64,000 nucleotides of DNA, from the NCBI GenBank assembly GCA_034336665.1, contig CM067572.1, forward strand, positions 365,786-429,785. Reading direction: 5' to 3'. The notes beneath the pieces are model-generated. The model saw only the letters and a program-made list of their open reading frames with translations, was not told the origin of the DNA and did no database searches. This document shows, in pieces, positions 32,580 to 44,024 of the stretch. Within the stretch, counting starts at the first letter, position 1, and every line of letters starts with the position of its first letter. This DNA comes from Luscinia megarhynchos (lineage: Eukaryota > Chordata > Aves > Passeriformes > Turdidae). The position numbers and the translations under genes were made by a program.

Positions 32580-35500
32580 CTGTTGTGGGGAGAGAGAGAG
32601 GAAAACAATTATGGAAACAAGTGCTGGGGTGAATGCTGAGCACTGGAAGGGACTGAACGGGTTAACAGCACAGGACAGCACAGCAGCCCTTCCCAAAGGC
32701 ACCGTGCCCACCCAGCGTGTCCCACCCTGATGCCATTGTCCTGCCCTGATGTCACTGTCAATTTTGGTGTTGTGTGGGTGTCTCTCCTAAGGTGCAGGTG
32801 AGGTGTTGCTGTGAGAGAGGGTGTGGGGAGACCCCCAAAGGCAGAGATGAAAGAAACCCCTCCCTGCTGAGCCCTGCTCCACTAATCTGCTACAAGGAAC
32901 TTCCCCTCCTCCAAACTGACAGCACTCAGCCAGTGCATGATGGCAGTAGTAACCTTAATTCAAATGTGACTTGTACCTGTTCTGAGACCTCTCCCACTTA
33001 GTTGATGTGATCTGTTATCAGGTCTGTTATTAGATATAGATTCTGTTAGAACAGATGTTTCGCTACTGTTAAATGCTTAAAAATTGGTTTAGTTCACAGT
33101 GTTTTAATAGGCTTTTATGTGAGCACCAGAGGAGGCAGTGCTCGAAGCTCCAAAGAGGTGAAGGAAAAAACTGGATCATACCTGTGCCACTGGTCCACAA
33201 CAGCCTTGGAGGGCAGCCTCCAGATTATCCTGGGCTGGGGCTCCCCGCTCGCTGTGCAGTTGAGAAGCAGCCTGTCCCCCAGGCCCAGCCGGGTCAGCCG
33301 CGGCGAGGCGCTGGCGATCCTGGGGAGCGCGTCGGAGCGCTGCAGCTGCAGGCGGAGCACCCTCCGGTCCGAGCCCGTGGAGCTGGTGGCGATGCACTCG
33401 TAGGTGCCGCTGTCAGAGGGGGCCAGGCTGCCCAGGTGCAGGGTGCCGTTGGGCAGCACCAGCCGCTGGGCATGTGGCACCTGCAGGGGTTCCATCTCCA
33501 GGGGTTCCATCTCCAGGGGTTTTGGCTGCAGAGGTTCCAGCTGCAGGGGTTCCATCTGCAGGGGTTCCAGCTGCAGGGGTTTTGGCTGCAGGGGTTCCAG
33601 CTGCACTGGTTCCAGCTGCAGGGGTTCCAGCTGCAGGGGTTCCAGCTGCAGGGGTTCCAGCTGCAGGGGTTTTGGCTGCAGGGGTTCCAGCTGCACTGGT
33701 TCCAGCTGCAGGGATTCCATCTGCAGGGGTTCCAGCTGCAGGGGTTCCATCTGCAGGGGTTTTGGCTGCAGGGATTCCATCTGCACTGGTTCCAGCTGCA
33801 GGGGTTCCATCTGCAGGGGTTTTGGCTGCAGGGGTTCCAGCTGCACTGGTTCCAGCTGCAGGGATTCCATCTGCAGGGGTTCCAGCTGCACTGGCTCCAG
33901 CACTGTGCCGTCGGGCAGCACCCAGTGCACCGTGGGCTCGGGGTTCCCCTGTGCCGTGCAGGGCAGCCTCAGGCTCTCCCCCAGCGCTCCCACCACGCTC
34001 TGCCTCTTCTCCTCCAGGATGCTGGGAGGGGCAGCGACCACCTGCAGCCTCAGGGCGAGCGTGTCCGAGCCCGCGGGGTTGGCGGCCAGGCAGGTGTAGA
34101 GGCCGCGGTCGTGCACGGTGACCGCCCGGAGGAGCAGCGTGCCGTCCGGCTGCACGCGGGCTCGGCCGGGGCCCGGGGCGGGCGACAGCGGCGACAGGCG
34201 GGTGCCGTCCGGCAGGAGCCAGGAGATGCCGGGCGGGGGCCAGCCCTGGGCGCGGCAGGGCAGCGCCGCGCTGGTGCCCGAGTGCGCGGTCAGCAGGCGC
34301 CGCTGGCCGGCGATGCGCGGGGGCGAGCCCAGCACGGCCAGCGTGACCAGCAGGCGCGCCGCGCCCAGGGCGTTGGCCGCCGTGCACAGGTAGCGGCCCG
34401 CGTGCTGCAGCCCCGCCCGGGCGATGGCCAGGGTCCCGTCGGGCAGCACCGCCCAGCTGGCACCGGCGGCGCCGCGGCCTGCGGACAGGGACGGGCACTG
34501 CGGGTCACCGGCACTGGCACTGTCACTGCGGGTCACTGTCACTGCGGGTCACTGTCTGACACTGTCACTGCGGGTCACTGTCACTGCGGGTCACCGGCAC
34601 TGCGGGTCACTGTCTGACACTGTCACTGCGGGTCACTGGCACTGTCACTGGCACTGCGGGTCACTGTCACTGCGGGTCACTGTCTGACACTGTCACTGCG
34701 GGTCACTGGCACTGGCACTGGCACTGCGGGTCACCGGCACTGCGGGTCACCGGCACTGCGGGTCACTGTCTGACACTGTCACTCGCGGGTCACTGTCACT
34801 GCGGGTCACTGTCACTGCGGGTCACCCGGCACTGCGGGTCACTGTCTGACACTGTCACTGCGGGTCACTGGCACTGCCTCTGTCACTGTCACTGTCACTG
34901 CTGGTCACTGTCACTGTCACTGCGGGTCACTGGCACTGCGGGTCACTGGCACTGTCACTGTCACTGCGGGTCAGTGGCACTGTCACTGTGGGTCACTGTC
35001 ACTGTCACTGCGGGTCACTGCCTCTGTCACTGTCACTGTGGGTCACTGGCACTGTGGGTCACTGGCACTGTCACTGCGGGTCACTGTGGGTCATTGATAC
35101 TGTCTGACACTGTCTGTCATTGTCTAACACTGTCTGTGTCACTGCGGGTCACTGTCACTGCCTCTGTCACTGCAGGTCACTGTCTGACACTGTCACTGCC
35201 GGTCACTGTCTCTTTCACTACCTGTCACTGCCTGTCACTGCCTGTCACTGCCTCTGTCACTGCTGGTCACTGTCACTGCCTGTCGCTGTCGCTGCCTGTC
35301 ACTGTCACTGCCTGTTGCTGTCACTGCCTGTCACTGTTACTTCTGGTCACTGTCTCTGCCCGTCACTGTCTCTGCCTGTCACTGTCACTACCTGTCACTG
35401 TCACTGCCTGCCCCTGCTCTCCTCTGCCCCAAACACCTGCCCGCCTCCTCTTCGCCCAAATAACCGAGACAACAGCCATAAACCCAAAACAAATCAGAGA

Positions 35501-38500
35501 ATTTTGAGTATAGAATGACAGAGCTTTAAAGTAAGAACGAAGCTGGATCTCCAGCAGAGACCAAGTTTGGATAAAGCAGATGGGGCTTTGCAATCCAAAC
35601 CTGGCACAGCTGTAATTCAATTCGAGTGGTTTTCACCACATTTTTCTTTTCACTTGTCTCACTGTTCTGGAATAGCAGGTAATGTACAATAAATACCGAA
35701 TTCTTCGCACAATAAGCAAGGAATCATAATTAAACATAGGTTTGATTTTTTAAAAATCATTTCACTAAAGAGCTGTTCCAGAATCAGCACTAAGATGCTC
35801 CAGTGAGTCTCTGTCACCATTTCAGAGTTTGCCTTTCACTAACATTTCACAGTACTCTGAAATGAAGCAATGCTTGAGTTCGGCATGCAGAAGAGGAGAC
35901 AAATTACAGGAGTAAAGGAAGGAAAATTCTAGAGAAGTTTATCAAACTCACCTGATGGTATCTTGGTCCACTGTATTGTTGGAGGGGGGTTCCCAGTAGC
36001 TTCACAGGGAATAAAAGCATCAGAATTCGCCAGCAGAGTGTAAGCAGCCGATTTCCCTCCGACTATTCTGGGCTTTGAGAAGTGGTTTCTGCTTGCAGAG
36101 CCCGAGGTGGTGGGGCTGGGGATGCTGGTGGTGTCTCGATCTTGTGGCCTTGCAGCCCGGGCAGGGCTGTCCGTGTCCGTGTCCGTGTCCCTGTCCCTGT
36201 CCCTTCCCCAGGGAGCGGCGGTTTGCGCGGGGCGCGCGGTGCTGCCGCTGCCCGCGCCCTCGGGGGACGCGGCTCCTGGCGGGGCGCTGGGCTCTGCTCC
36301 CGGCCGCTCCCGGGCACTGGCGGCACCAGGGGAGGTTTGGGGTGCCGAGGGGGGGCTCTGGGCAGTGACACTGCCGGGCAGTGACGCTGCTGACCAGCTG
36401 CTCCTGCAGGTGCCCGGGGCTGCTGGTGTCTGCGTGGCTGCCCTGGGCCTGTGCTGGGCTGTCTCGGGGCTGCCGGGGGTCCCCAGCGCTGCTGCTTCGG
36501 TCATGGAGCCTGCACTGCTGCTCTCTGGGAGAGGCTTTGGGGGAGCCAGGCTCGGGGGCACAGCTGGGGACATGAGAGCTGTCACTGCAGGGGTGGCTGT
36601 GCTCCCTGCAGGGGTGGCTGTGCTCATTGCAGGGGTGGCTGCACTGCTGTGGGCTGCAGGGGTGACTCTGCTCGCTGCAGGGGTGGCTGTGCTCATTGCA
36701 GGGGTGGCTGTGCTCACTGCAGAGGTGACTGTGTTCCCTGCAGGGGTGGCTGTGCTCAGTGCAGGGGTGACTCTGCTCGCTGCAGGGGTGGCTCTGCTCA
36801 CTGCAGGGGTGGCTGTGCTCACTGCAGGGGTGGCTGTGCTCACTGCAGGGGTGGCTGTGCTCACTGCAGGGGTGACTCTGCTCACTGCAGGGGTGGCTGT
36901 GCTCACTGCAGGGGTGGCTGTGCTCACTGCAGGGGTGACTCTGCTCACTGCAGAGGTGACTGTGTTCCCTGCAGGGGTGGCTGTGCTCGCTGCAGGGGTG
37001 ACTCTGCTCACTGCAGGGGTGGCTGTGCTCATTGCAGGGGTGGCTGTGCTCACTGCAGGGGTGACTGTGCTCACTGCAGGGGTGACTCTGCTCACTGCAG
37101 GGGTGGCTGCACTGCTGTGGGCTGCAGGGGTGGCTGTGCTCACTGCAGGGGTGGCTGCACTGCTGTGGGCTGCAGGGGTGGCTGTGCTCACTGCAGGGGT
37201 GGCTGTGCTCGCTGCAGGGGTGACTCTGCTCACTGCAGGGGTGGCTGTGTTCCCTGCAGGGGTGGCTGCACTGCTGTGGGCTGCAGCCCCTCGCTGAGGG
37301 GCAGCGGTTTTAGGAGGCCTCTTCCTCCTCTGCCCTCTCCTTCCTCCCACTCTGGGTATTTTACTTTTGGTGGCTCTGGTGTCGGTTTGAGGAGCAGTAG
37401 CAAGTGTAGCTGTTGGCTTCCAGCCCACTGCCCCCAGTGCCCTGGCTGCAGTGCTGGCACTGTCCTTTGCAGGGACAGATGTGACCGTGGCAGCAGCTTT
37501 CTGCCTTGCCCTGTGTTTCTTTTCCTCCTCCCTGAGGAGTGCTGAGTTTTGATGTGCACCCACAGGGTGCTCCAGTGCCATATCCGTGGTGGAGGGGGAA
37601 GACTGGGGTTCCTCTGGGCTAAATGGATCCATGGAGCTGCTCAAGTTATTTAAAGCTGGCACATTTGATGCAGAGTTCATATTCAGTTGAACACCTGTAG
37701 CCACAGCTGTGCCTCCTCTAGCAGACCCTGGCCTCCCAAAACTGTATCCATGCTCTTTCATGCCTGGGACACGTCCTGGTCTAACAATTCGTCTCCGACC
37801 AGAAATTTTCCTCCGTCTCCCGTGGTGCTGCTGGAGCTGGGGTGGGTGAGTTGGAGTGTCCTGGACAACCCAAATTTGCTGATGAGCAGCCAAAGTCGAG
37901 GCCAGTGGTGGATTAGGGGTTCCTCCTTTCTGAGTACTATGAAAATAAATGGGGCCAAATTCAGAGCTTGGTGCGTTGACTGTCGCCACAGGGACCTCGT
38001 GATCTGTTTTGGTGGAAACATTATCAATAGGCTCAGTAAAAACGTGTAACTTGTCTGCTGGGATTTGGGGAGTTACAGCCTTGCTGGTGCCTGTAGCTTC
38101 TGTCCTGGGTGTCGTGGATGCAGATTTTAGATGCTGCTTGTTACTTTCCCCAGAAGATATTGACTTCTGCCCAGCAGGGAAGAGTGTGGATGTTCCACTA
38201 GGTACAGTTGATTGTTTTACACCATTTGCTGATATTTGACTCAAATCAGGTCTTCCCCATGAGTCTGTAGGTTTTGGAAGTGCTTGTGGCCTTCTGCTGG
38301 CAGGTGCCCCGGGGTGTGGAGGAGGTGAGGGCAGGGGGGTGGATGGCTGTGTGAGCAGCAGGGAGCTGCTCCGGGCAGGGGTGGCCCTCGCAGTGTCCTC
38401 GGGCCCTGCAGTGACCAGGAGCTCTGCTGTCCCCACAGCAGGTACTGGGGGTCTCTCTGCTGCTGCTATCATGAATTCTTCCTCTGGAGATATGGGATCA

Positions 38501-41500
38501 GCAGATGTCTCCTCCTCATCCTCAGGTACCTCTGAGAGTTTGTGGACTTGAGCGGGCGGTTCTGTCGCAACGTCTCCTCGTTTGTCCGTCCCTGTCGGGT
38601 TCCTCTTTGTTTTCTCCAGCAGGGCTGCCCAGCGCTGCGGATCAGCTCTCCTGGCTGAGGAAACAAACTGCCTCCTGTGTCCCCTGAACCTCCTGCCTGC
38701 TCTGTCTCCGTGGGGCCACTGAGGCGTTTTCCTGTGGCCGTTCCTCTGACGTGTGCTCCCTGTGCCCTGGCTGCTGGCTGCAGCTGCAGCTGCCCCAGGA
38801 GCTGCCGGGGTGGCTGCAGTGGCCGAGGGACGTGAGGGATGTGGGGGGTGTGAGGGATGTCCCTGTACCTCAGCAGAGAGCAGCAGATCGTTGCCAGAGC
38901 CTTCTTCCCACTCTCCCAGAGCCCCCTGCCGCTCCTTCAGAGCGGCTCCCTCCCTCAGGAGCACCTGGAACACCAGCAGGTCAGCTCCGTAGCGGTTGGC
39001 CGCGACACATCGGAAGTAGCCGGCGTCCCGCTCCGTCACCCCGTGGATTCGCAAGGTGCCGTTGGCAAGGATGCGTTTGTTCCCCGCGGAGTGCGTCAGG
39101 ACGGTGCGCTCGGGCAGCACCCAGGCGAGGGCGGGGTCCGGGGCGGCCGTGGCGGGGCAGGGCAGGTGCAGGGTGCTGCCGAGAGCCGCCACCAGCCGCG
39201 CCCCATTGACCGCGCCGCGCCCCCGCCGCGGCTCCAGCACCGTGACGCGGAACGTGAGCACATCGGCGTCGTGCTGGTTGCTGCCGATGCAGTGGTACAG
39301 CCCCGAGTCGAACACGTCGGCCATCCGGAGCGCCAGCACCCCGCTCCGGAGCACGGCGATCCTGCCGTCCTGGCTGATGTGCGGCGCCCGCACGCTGCTG
39401 CCGTCGGGCAGCGCCCAGCGCAGCGCCGGGGCCGGCTGCCCCTCGGCCCGGCAGCGCAGCTCCAGCGAGCCCCCGGGCAGCACGCTGAGCTCGGTGCGGC
39501 TGCCGCCGTCCCTGGCCACCATGGCCCAGCCGTGCTCGGCCCGGCCCTGCGGCTGGCCGGGCAGAACCAGCCGCGCCGAGAGGCGGAGGCGCAGCGCGCT
39601 GAGCGAGGTGCGCGCCCGCTCCAGGCGCAGCGCCAGCCGCCGCTGCAGCAGCCAGCCCGGCTCGGCCCGCAGCGCCGCCTGCACCGCCGTGAACAGCTCG
39701 GCCCCCCCGCCGGAGACCTGCCGGTACGTGTAGCTGACGAAAGGCGCGCCCGTTACCTGCGCGGTTTGCTCCAGCTCCAAAGGAGAGCTGCTGTACGGCG
39801 CCAGGATGCTCCACAGCTGCTGGATGCGCTCAAAATCGATGGCGCACACCAGGAACGCTGAGAAGGAGGTTTTGAGCACTGTGCTGGGGCCGCTTTTGTC
39901 AAAGGAGATGGGAGACATTTCCTTGGGTTTCTGGACATCGCAAACCAAGTCGCCTCGATTTCCTGCTTGGTCAGTCAGATTCAGAACCACAGATCCTATC
40001 GGGGCTATCAAGTCCTCGGGAGACACAAAACTGAAATCCCCGTCGTCTGGCATGGTGAGGTTCCTGGATTTCAGGGAGTCCTGGATGACTGGCTTAGTGC
40101 AGGTGAAAGATGCAGAAGGAAGATCTGCTAAACTTTTCCCATTGTGGTTTCTGGGGCTAGCACAGACTGGGCATTGCTGCACACCAGAACTTCTATCTTT
40201 CCTGCACTTTATAACATCTGAAAGGAAGAAAACTTCGGTAAGATTCTTTGCTACAAGTTTTAATATTTAAAATGAGTTATAGCTACTAACAAGTGGTTCT
40301 TTTGAATAAAATAAAACCAAGGTTTGAAGTGACATGTGAATGGCAGCAGCAAAGCCCTAGAGTACCTTTAGTTCCTTATTTTCTTTTTAAAGAATCAAGT
40401 GCAATGCTTTCTCTTGCCAATTCCATAAAAGTCAGCTTGTTCCCTGCGGATTCTCCTGGAGCACAGAAGCTTTGGGCTGGCCAAGGAAAATTCTCCATTA
40501 AGAAAAGCTGCACTTGGGAATGCATTAAGGCCACTAGATGCATTTAATCTGAGCAAACAGAGTGGCATTAATCTCTTTATCCTGATCACACCCACCCACA
40601 AAAATCCTTTTTGCCAGTATTTTCTGGGAATGATGAAGGAAGGACAGTTACCTGCCCCAGGAACAGTGAGAAGCTGCAAGAGGATGACAGAGCAGGCACA
40701 AAGCCTTCAGCTCACCTGGTCTGGCCCGTGCCCACTCTGCAAAGCCCTGCAGGCTGCAGGCACAGGACCAGGGGTTCCCGTGCAGGTAAATGCTCTCGAG
40801 CTCTGGCAGGTAGGAGAACATTTCTTGTGGAAGGGAGGTCAGCAGGTTGTCAGACAGAGAGATGTGCTTCAGGAAGGAGATCCTGAAAATCTGACTGTAG
40901 CGCAAGGTGACAAAAGTGTCTGGATGCAGCTGCTGCAGCAAATTTCCATCCAGGTGGACCAGCCTCAAGGAAGTGAGTCCATAGAAAACATTGGGGTTCA
41001 CAAATTCAATTTGATTGTGGTCCATGTGCAGCCGTACCAAGCTGCTCAGGCCATAAAACACATCCTGCTGAAGCACCCTGACCTTGTTGTAACTCATTTT
41101 TAAGACCTGTTCATGAGAAAGTAACAGATGCATGAATATTAAGCCAAGTTAAAGTTATAGGACCCCTAATAAATGCTGCTGAGGGTTGCTCTGTGCAGTG
41201 AAAGCTCTTCACCAGACCAGGAATGCCAGGGGACTGGAGTTTCTTTAAAGAACTGAAGTGTTTATATGCAGTGTGTTAAGTTTCTACACAGTTTGGCTTG
41301 CTTTTTTTTTTTTTTTTTTTTTTCCCATGAAGGCTAGAAAGGGACAGGATAGTACTGAAGGGAACAGGAAATCTCAATGGAGAACAATCCTCAAAAAACC
41401 CCAAACTGAATAACAAATTAACAATGACAGGCTTTCTTTTTCAGACACAGAGCTTTGCAATCTTTCTCCTCTGTGAAAAGGGAGTTTCATCTGCAGTTTC

Positions 41501-43085
41501 CTGCCAAGATACAGCTGAGAGACATCTACCAATGTACCTGAGTGCCTGCCTGGGAAGAGGACATTTCCCATTAGGATATTGGATTTAGATACTGCATTTT
41601 CACTGAACAAGGTAAGGAACAGGAAACTGAAATGCTGCAGAAGGCTGCTCTGTGCCTGCTGGCCAGTGTGGCTGAAAGCTGAGACAGGACAAAAGTAACA
41701 CTGGGTCATTTAGCTCTCACCTGCAGTGAATGTAAATCACTGAACACCTTGTCAGGGATGGTGCTGATCTCATTGCTGTGCAGCATCAGCAGCTCCAGCT
41801 TCTCCAGGCCAGCAAAGTCCGTGGGGCTGAGCTTCCTCAGGCTGTTGTAGCTGCACAGGATGGGTTTAGTCAGCCCCAGCTCACACATTTCTAATCCAAC
41901 CAGCCCAAAACAAGAACCACTCTTGGGGAACAGCTAAAGGTAAGCAGCCCTTCCCCTTGCCAAGAGGACACCAAGTCATTCCCTCATGTTAGCACAAAGG
42001 GGGGTCACTTTTTCAGGACAGTTCTGATGGCGAATTCCCAGTGGATGGGGCAAGTGGCAGCAAGCATGGAACACATCTGTGCTCACCTGCCACCACTTCA
42101 CTGAATGTTCCTTGTGATTTTCTGCAGACACAGCTGGGTGGTTCGAAAGTTATGTGTATCAAAAAGGATACACAGATCAGACCAATATTGCTGATGGGCC
42201 TCATTGTTTGATTAAAGAATAAATAAATATTGCTGGAAACTGCATGAAGGGGCCAGACGAGCCTGGGTCTGATCTGCTCCCTGCTCCTTTAACCACACAG
42301 AGAATGGAACCACCATGGAGGCTGGCATGGCCACACAAGTGAAATTTCCCCTGAACTCAGCAGATGGAAGCATGGACCCAAAAGCTGTGTGACCTCCTAA
42401 GTGTCCGAATCACAGAACAGGCTGGATCAGGAGGGACCCAGAAGGATCATGAGCCCAGCTGGAGTGCCTGGCTCACACAAGGATCTAGCCCCCGACCTTG
42501 GTGCTGCATCACTGCAACGTCTCTGCAGATTTCAATACACGTGCTGCTTTCCCAGTCTGCTTTCTGAGCCCTGAACTAGCCTTTCCTGGGGAGAAATCTG
42601 TTCCAGACTTCTTCCAGGTTCCATGCTGCAGACACAACATGCTCAGGTAATATAAATACAAGCTCAAAACTTCCTGAAGTTCTCGTGTGCCCCGTGCTGG
42701 ACCCCAAGATTTCTCCTTTCTGTGGGTGGTCCCAGGCTTTGCTGGCTGTGGCTGCAGCCGCTGCTCGGCACTGCAGAGCGTTAAACTCCACGGCCGTAGC
42801 TATTTGGTTATTTCCTAGCCCCAAATGGTTAATTAGGCCGCGCAAAGCGCCGGGAGGCCGGCGGCCCGAGGGCGGCTGCACGTACCCCAGGTTGATGCGC
42901 TGCGCGCCGGGCGGGATGCGCGCCGGGACGGCGCTCAGGTAGCGGAAGGTGCAGTGGAGCTCGGCGGGGCCGGGGCAGGCGCAGGGCCGGGGACAGGCGC
43001 TGGTGGCCCGCAGGGTGGCCAGGCAGGCCAGGAGGGTCCCCAGGAGGGTCCCCAGCCCGCGGGGCTCCGTGCGCGGGGCCCCCAT
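30686..43085 (-). CDS. IGSF10: IGSF10, secreted LRR and 12-Ig-domain protein (six coding exons)
   Basis: Coding exons (complement): 42886-43085, 41721-41850, 40716-41106, 35952-40217, 33182-34478, 30686-32579. All have GT/AG ends and phases that join, totalling 8178 nt, 2725 residues (human 2623). Order: signal peptide (about 1-30), LRRNT cap CPRPCACPGP, leucine-rich repeats, LRRCT, Ig1-Ig2, a Ser/Thr/Pro linker, then Ig3-Ig12 with W..PDG and Y.C.A.N signatures, ending TRLHVL. Domain count and many motifs (for example MSYNKV, RLHMDHN, FRNPFNEKI) agree with human IGSF10, a matrix-type secreted protein linked to GnRH-neuron migration and osteo/chondro progenitors. Odd: two in-frame minisatellites, in Ig5 and in the linker. 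Expression was not assessed. Confidence 0.96.
32600..33110. other. IGSF10 intron 5, nothing else seen
   Basis: Unique DNA between exons 5 and 6. No element recognised. Confidence 0.6.
33182..34478 (-). CDS. IGSF10: IGSF10 coding exon 5: Ig3 second half to Ig6 first half
   Basis: 1297 nt. Acceptor CTGTCCGCAG at 34479. It encodes the rest of Ig3, Ig4 (YTCLAANPAG), Ig5 (LRLPCTAQGNPEP ... YECIATSSTGS) split by a 140-residue insert, and half of Ig6 up to KAVVDQWHR. Donor CACAG|GTATGA. Confidence 0.94.
33481..33900 (-). repeat. In-frame coding minisatellite in IGSF10 Ig5: 28 x 15 bp
   Basis: Exactly 28 units of 15 bases (420 nt, no indels). The sense-strand units encode LEPLQ, LEPVQ, MEPLQ, MESLQ and PKPLQ, with two rare forms ending in E. 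It sits after WVLPDGTV and before PHAQRLVLPNGTL, where human Ig5 has a short loop containing KPLQ. Every change is a substitution, so the frame is kept. Confidence 0.97.
34500..35420. repeat. Intronic minisatellite of IGSF10 (TCACTGCGGGTCACTG)
   Basis: About 920 bases of TCACTG-based units (6, 12, 15 bp: GTCACTGCGGGTCACTGTC, GGCACTG, GTCTGACACTG) that become CCTGTCACTG-like towards 35,200-35,420. It fills most of intron 4 and starts about 20 bases from the exon 5 acceptor. Confidence 0.95.
35952..40217 (-). CDS. IGSF10: IGSF10 coding exon 4: LRRCT end, Ig1-2, mucin-like linker
   Basis: 4266 nt, residues about 241-1662. It starts DVIKC... after TTTCAG, then CPVC. Ig1 has LELRCRAEGQP and LYHCIGSN; Ig2 has LHLPCPA and YFRCVAAN. 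A basic stretch with ADPQRWAALLEK is shared with human. The long Ser/Thr/Pro linker follows, then the first half of Ig3 (KPRIVGGKSA). Donor CAG|GTGAGT. Confidence 0.95.
36580..37288 (-). repeat. In-frame coding minisatellite in the IGSF10 linker
   Basis: About 33 units, mostly 21 bases, with 24-33-base variants, encoding TPAVSTA, TPAVSRV, TPAAHSSAA and similar (residues about 1217-1457). It is Thr/Ser/Pro/Ala-rich, so likely O-glycosylated. All units are multiples of 3, and all six frames look open. Confidence 0.95.
40716..41106 (-). CDS. IGSF10: IGSF10 coding exon 3: leucine-rich repeats and start of LRRCT
   Basis: 391 nt. It starts VLKMSYNKV after acceptor CATGAACAG, carries about five LRRs (RLHMDHNQIEF, RLVHLDGNLL) and the LRRCT start GNPWSCAC, and ends ...RARP plus one base at donor CAG|GTGAGC. 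Confidence 0.94.
41302..41323. repeat. Poly(T) run of 22 in IGSF10 intron 2
   Basis: A homopolymer; poly(A) on the IGSF10 sense strand. No retroposon body was recognised beside it. Confidence 0.95.
41721..41850 (-). CDS. IGSF10: IGSF10 coding exon 2: leucine-rich repeats
   Basis: 130 nt. Acceptor TCCTGTGCAG, first codon completed as Gly-Tyr-Asn-Ser-Leu. It carries KLELLMLHSN and ends ...FSDLHSLQ before donor GTGAGA. Confidence 0.93.
42405..42520 (-). mobile_element. CR1 LINE 3'-end fragment in IGSF10 intron 1
   Basis: AATCACAGAACAGGCTGGAT, then CAGGAGGGACCCAGAAGGATCAT and a diverged CCCAGCTGGAG stretch, match the reverse-complement tail of avian CR1 (CACAGAATCA... GGCTGGATCAGGAGGGACCC). Assigned from memory of the family. 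Confidence 0.6.
42886..43085 (-). CDS. IGSF10: IGSF10 coding exon 1: signal peptide and LRRNT
   Basis: ATG at 43085; 66 codons plus two bases. It encodes a hydrophobic leader, then CPRPCACPGPAELHCTFRYL, the cysteine cap. Donor GG|GTACGT at 42885. Confidence 0.92.
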
Positions 43086-43334
43086 CCTGCGGGGATCCTA
43101 CGCTGCCATCCCCAGCGGCGGGCGCGTTCCTGCGGGCGAGCACAGCACGGGGCGCTCGGCGCCGGCCGAGCTTCAAGCCATTAGCGACACAGAATTCTTA
43201 ACCTGAAAGAAAAACCCGCCCACGAACCAGCCCCCCAAAGTCTCGGGTTTCCCCCAGCGAGGGACCTAAAGCGCTGTCATTTGAAGCTGCCCCGCTTGCC
43301 CCTGTCCGGCGCTCGCAGGAACAGCTGGAACTCC

Positions 43335-43665
43335 GCAGGGATCCCGGAGCTGCAGCCGGTGCCGTGTGTCCGGAGCTGTGCAATTCCGCAGGGATCCAGG
43401 AGCTGTGGAGTTCCGCAGGGATCCCGGAGCTGTGGAACTCCGCAGGGATCCAGGGGCTGTGGAATTCCGCAGGGATCCCGGAGCTGTGGAATTCCGCAGG
43501 GATCCAGGGGCTGTGGAATTCCGCAGGGATCCCGGAGATGTGGAACTCCACGGGGATCTCGGAGCTGCAGCCGGTGCCGCCAGTGTGTCCCAGCCCCGGA
43601 CCCGTGGAACTCCGCGGGGATCCCGGACCCGTGGAACTCCGCGGGGATCCCGGGAGGTGCCGCCC
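43335..43665. repeat. Promoter minisatellite, about 27-bp unit, EcoRI/BamHI-like sites
   Basis: About 12 copies of GGAGCTGTGGAATTCCGCAG + GGATCCC, 250-580 bases upstream of the IGSF10 ATG. GAATTC and GGATCC recur at repeat spacing. Confidence 0.94.
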
Positions 43666-44024
43666 GTGTGTCCCAGCCCCGGACCTGGCCCGGCTCTCGG
43701 CTCATCCCCCGGAGGCGGCTCCACACGTCAGCTCCTTCCCCGCCAGGAGCGATTCCAATCCAAATTAACTCGTTTCGCATCCCTCGCACAAACGCTCGGC
43801 GCCTCCCCGGCACCGGCACCGGCCGCGCGTCCCGGGGCACGGACCCGACACCGACTCGTCCTCCCGGGGGAACGCCGGGGCTCCTCCAGCCCGACGGGCA
43901 CGGGGATCGCTGAGAGGGGACGGGAGAAGCGCCCGGAGCCGCCGCCGCCTCGCCGGGGATGCTGCGGGACCGGCACGGCTGCTCCATCCGTGCCCCGCAC
44001 GGGAACCCTGCAGGGAAACCGCCC

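Larger units (their letters stand above)
42800..44010 (-). promoter_or_regulatory. CpG-rich promoter region of IGSF10
   Basis: Strong CpG density around and upstream of the IGSF10 ATG (43085), for example CCGGCGGCCCGAGGGCGGC near 42,860 and CCCGGCACCGGCACCGGCC near 43,805. It overlaps coding exon 1 and the 27-bp array. No TATA box was identified. The transcription start is not known. Confidence 0.6.

Noticed and set aside
33073..34617. 514-codon plus-strand ORF
   Set aside because: Antisense to IGSF10 exon 5; the 15-bp repeat keeps all frames open.
36107..37545. Two overlapping plus-strand ORFs of 396 and 364 codons
   Set aside because: Antisense to the IGSF10 linker array; period is a multiple of three so every frame repeats.
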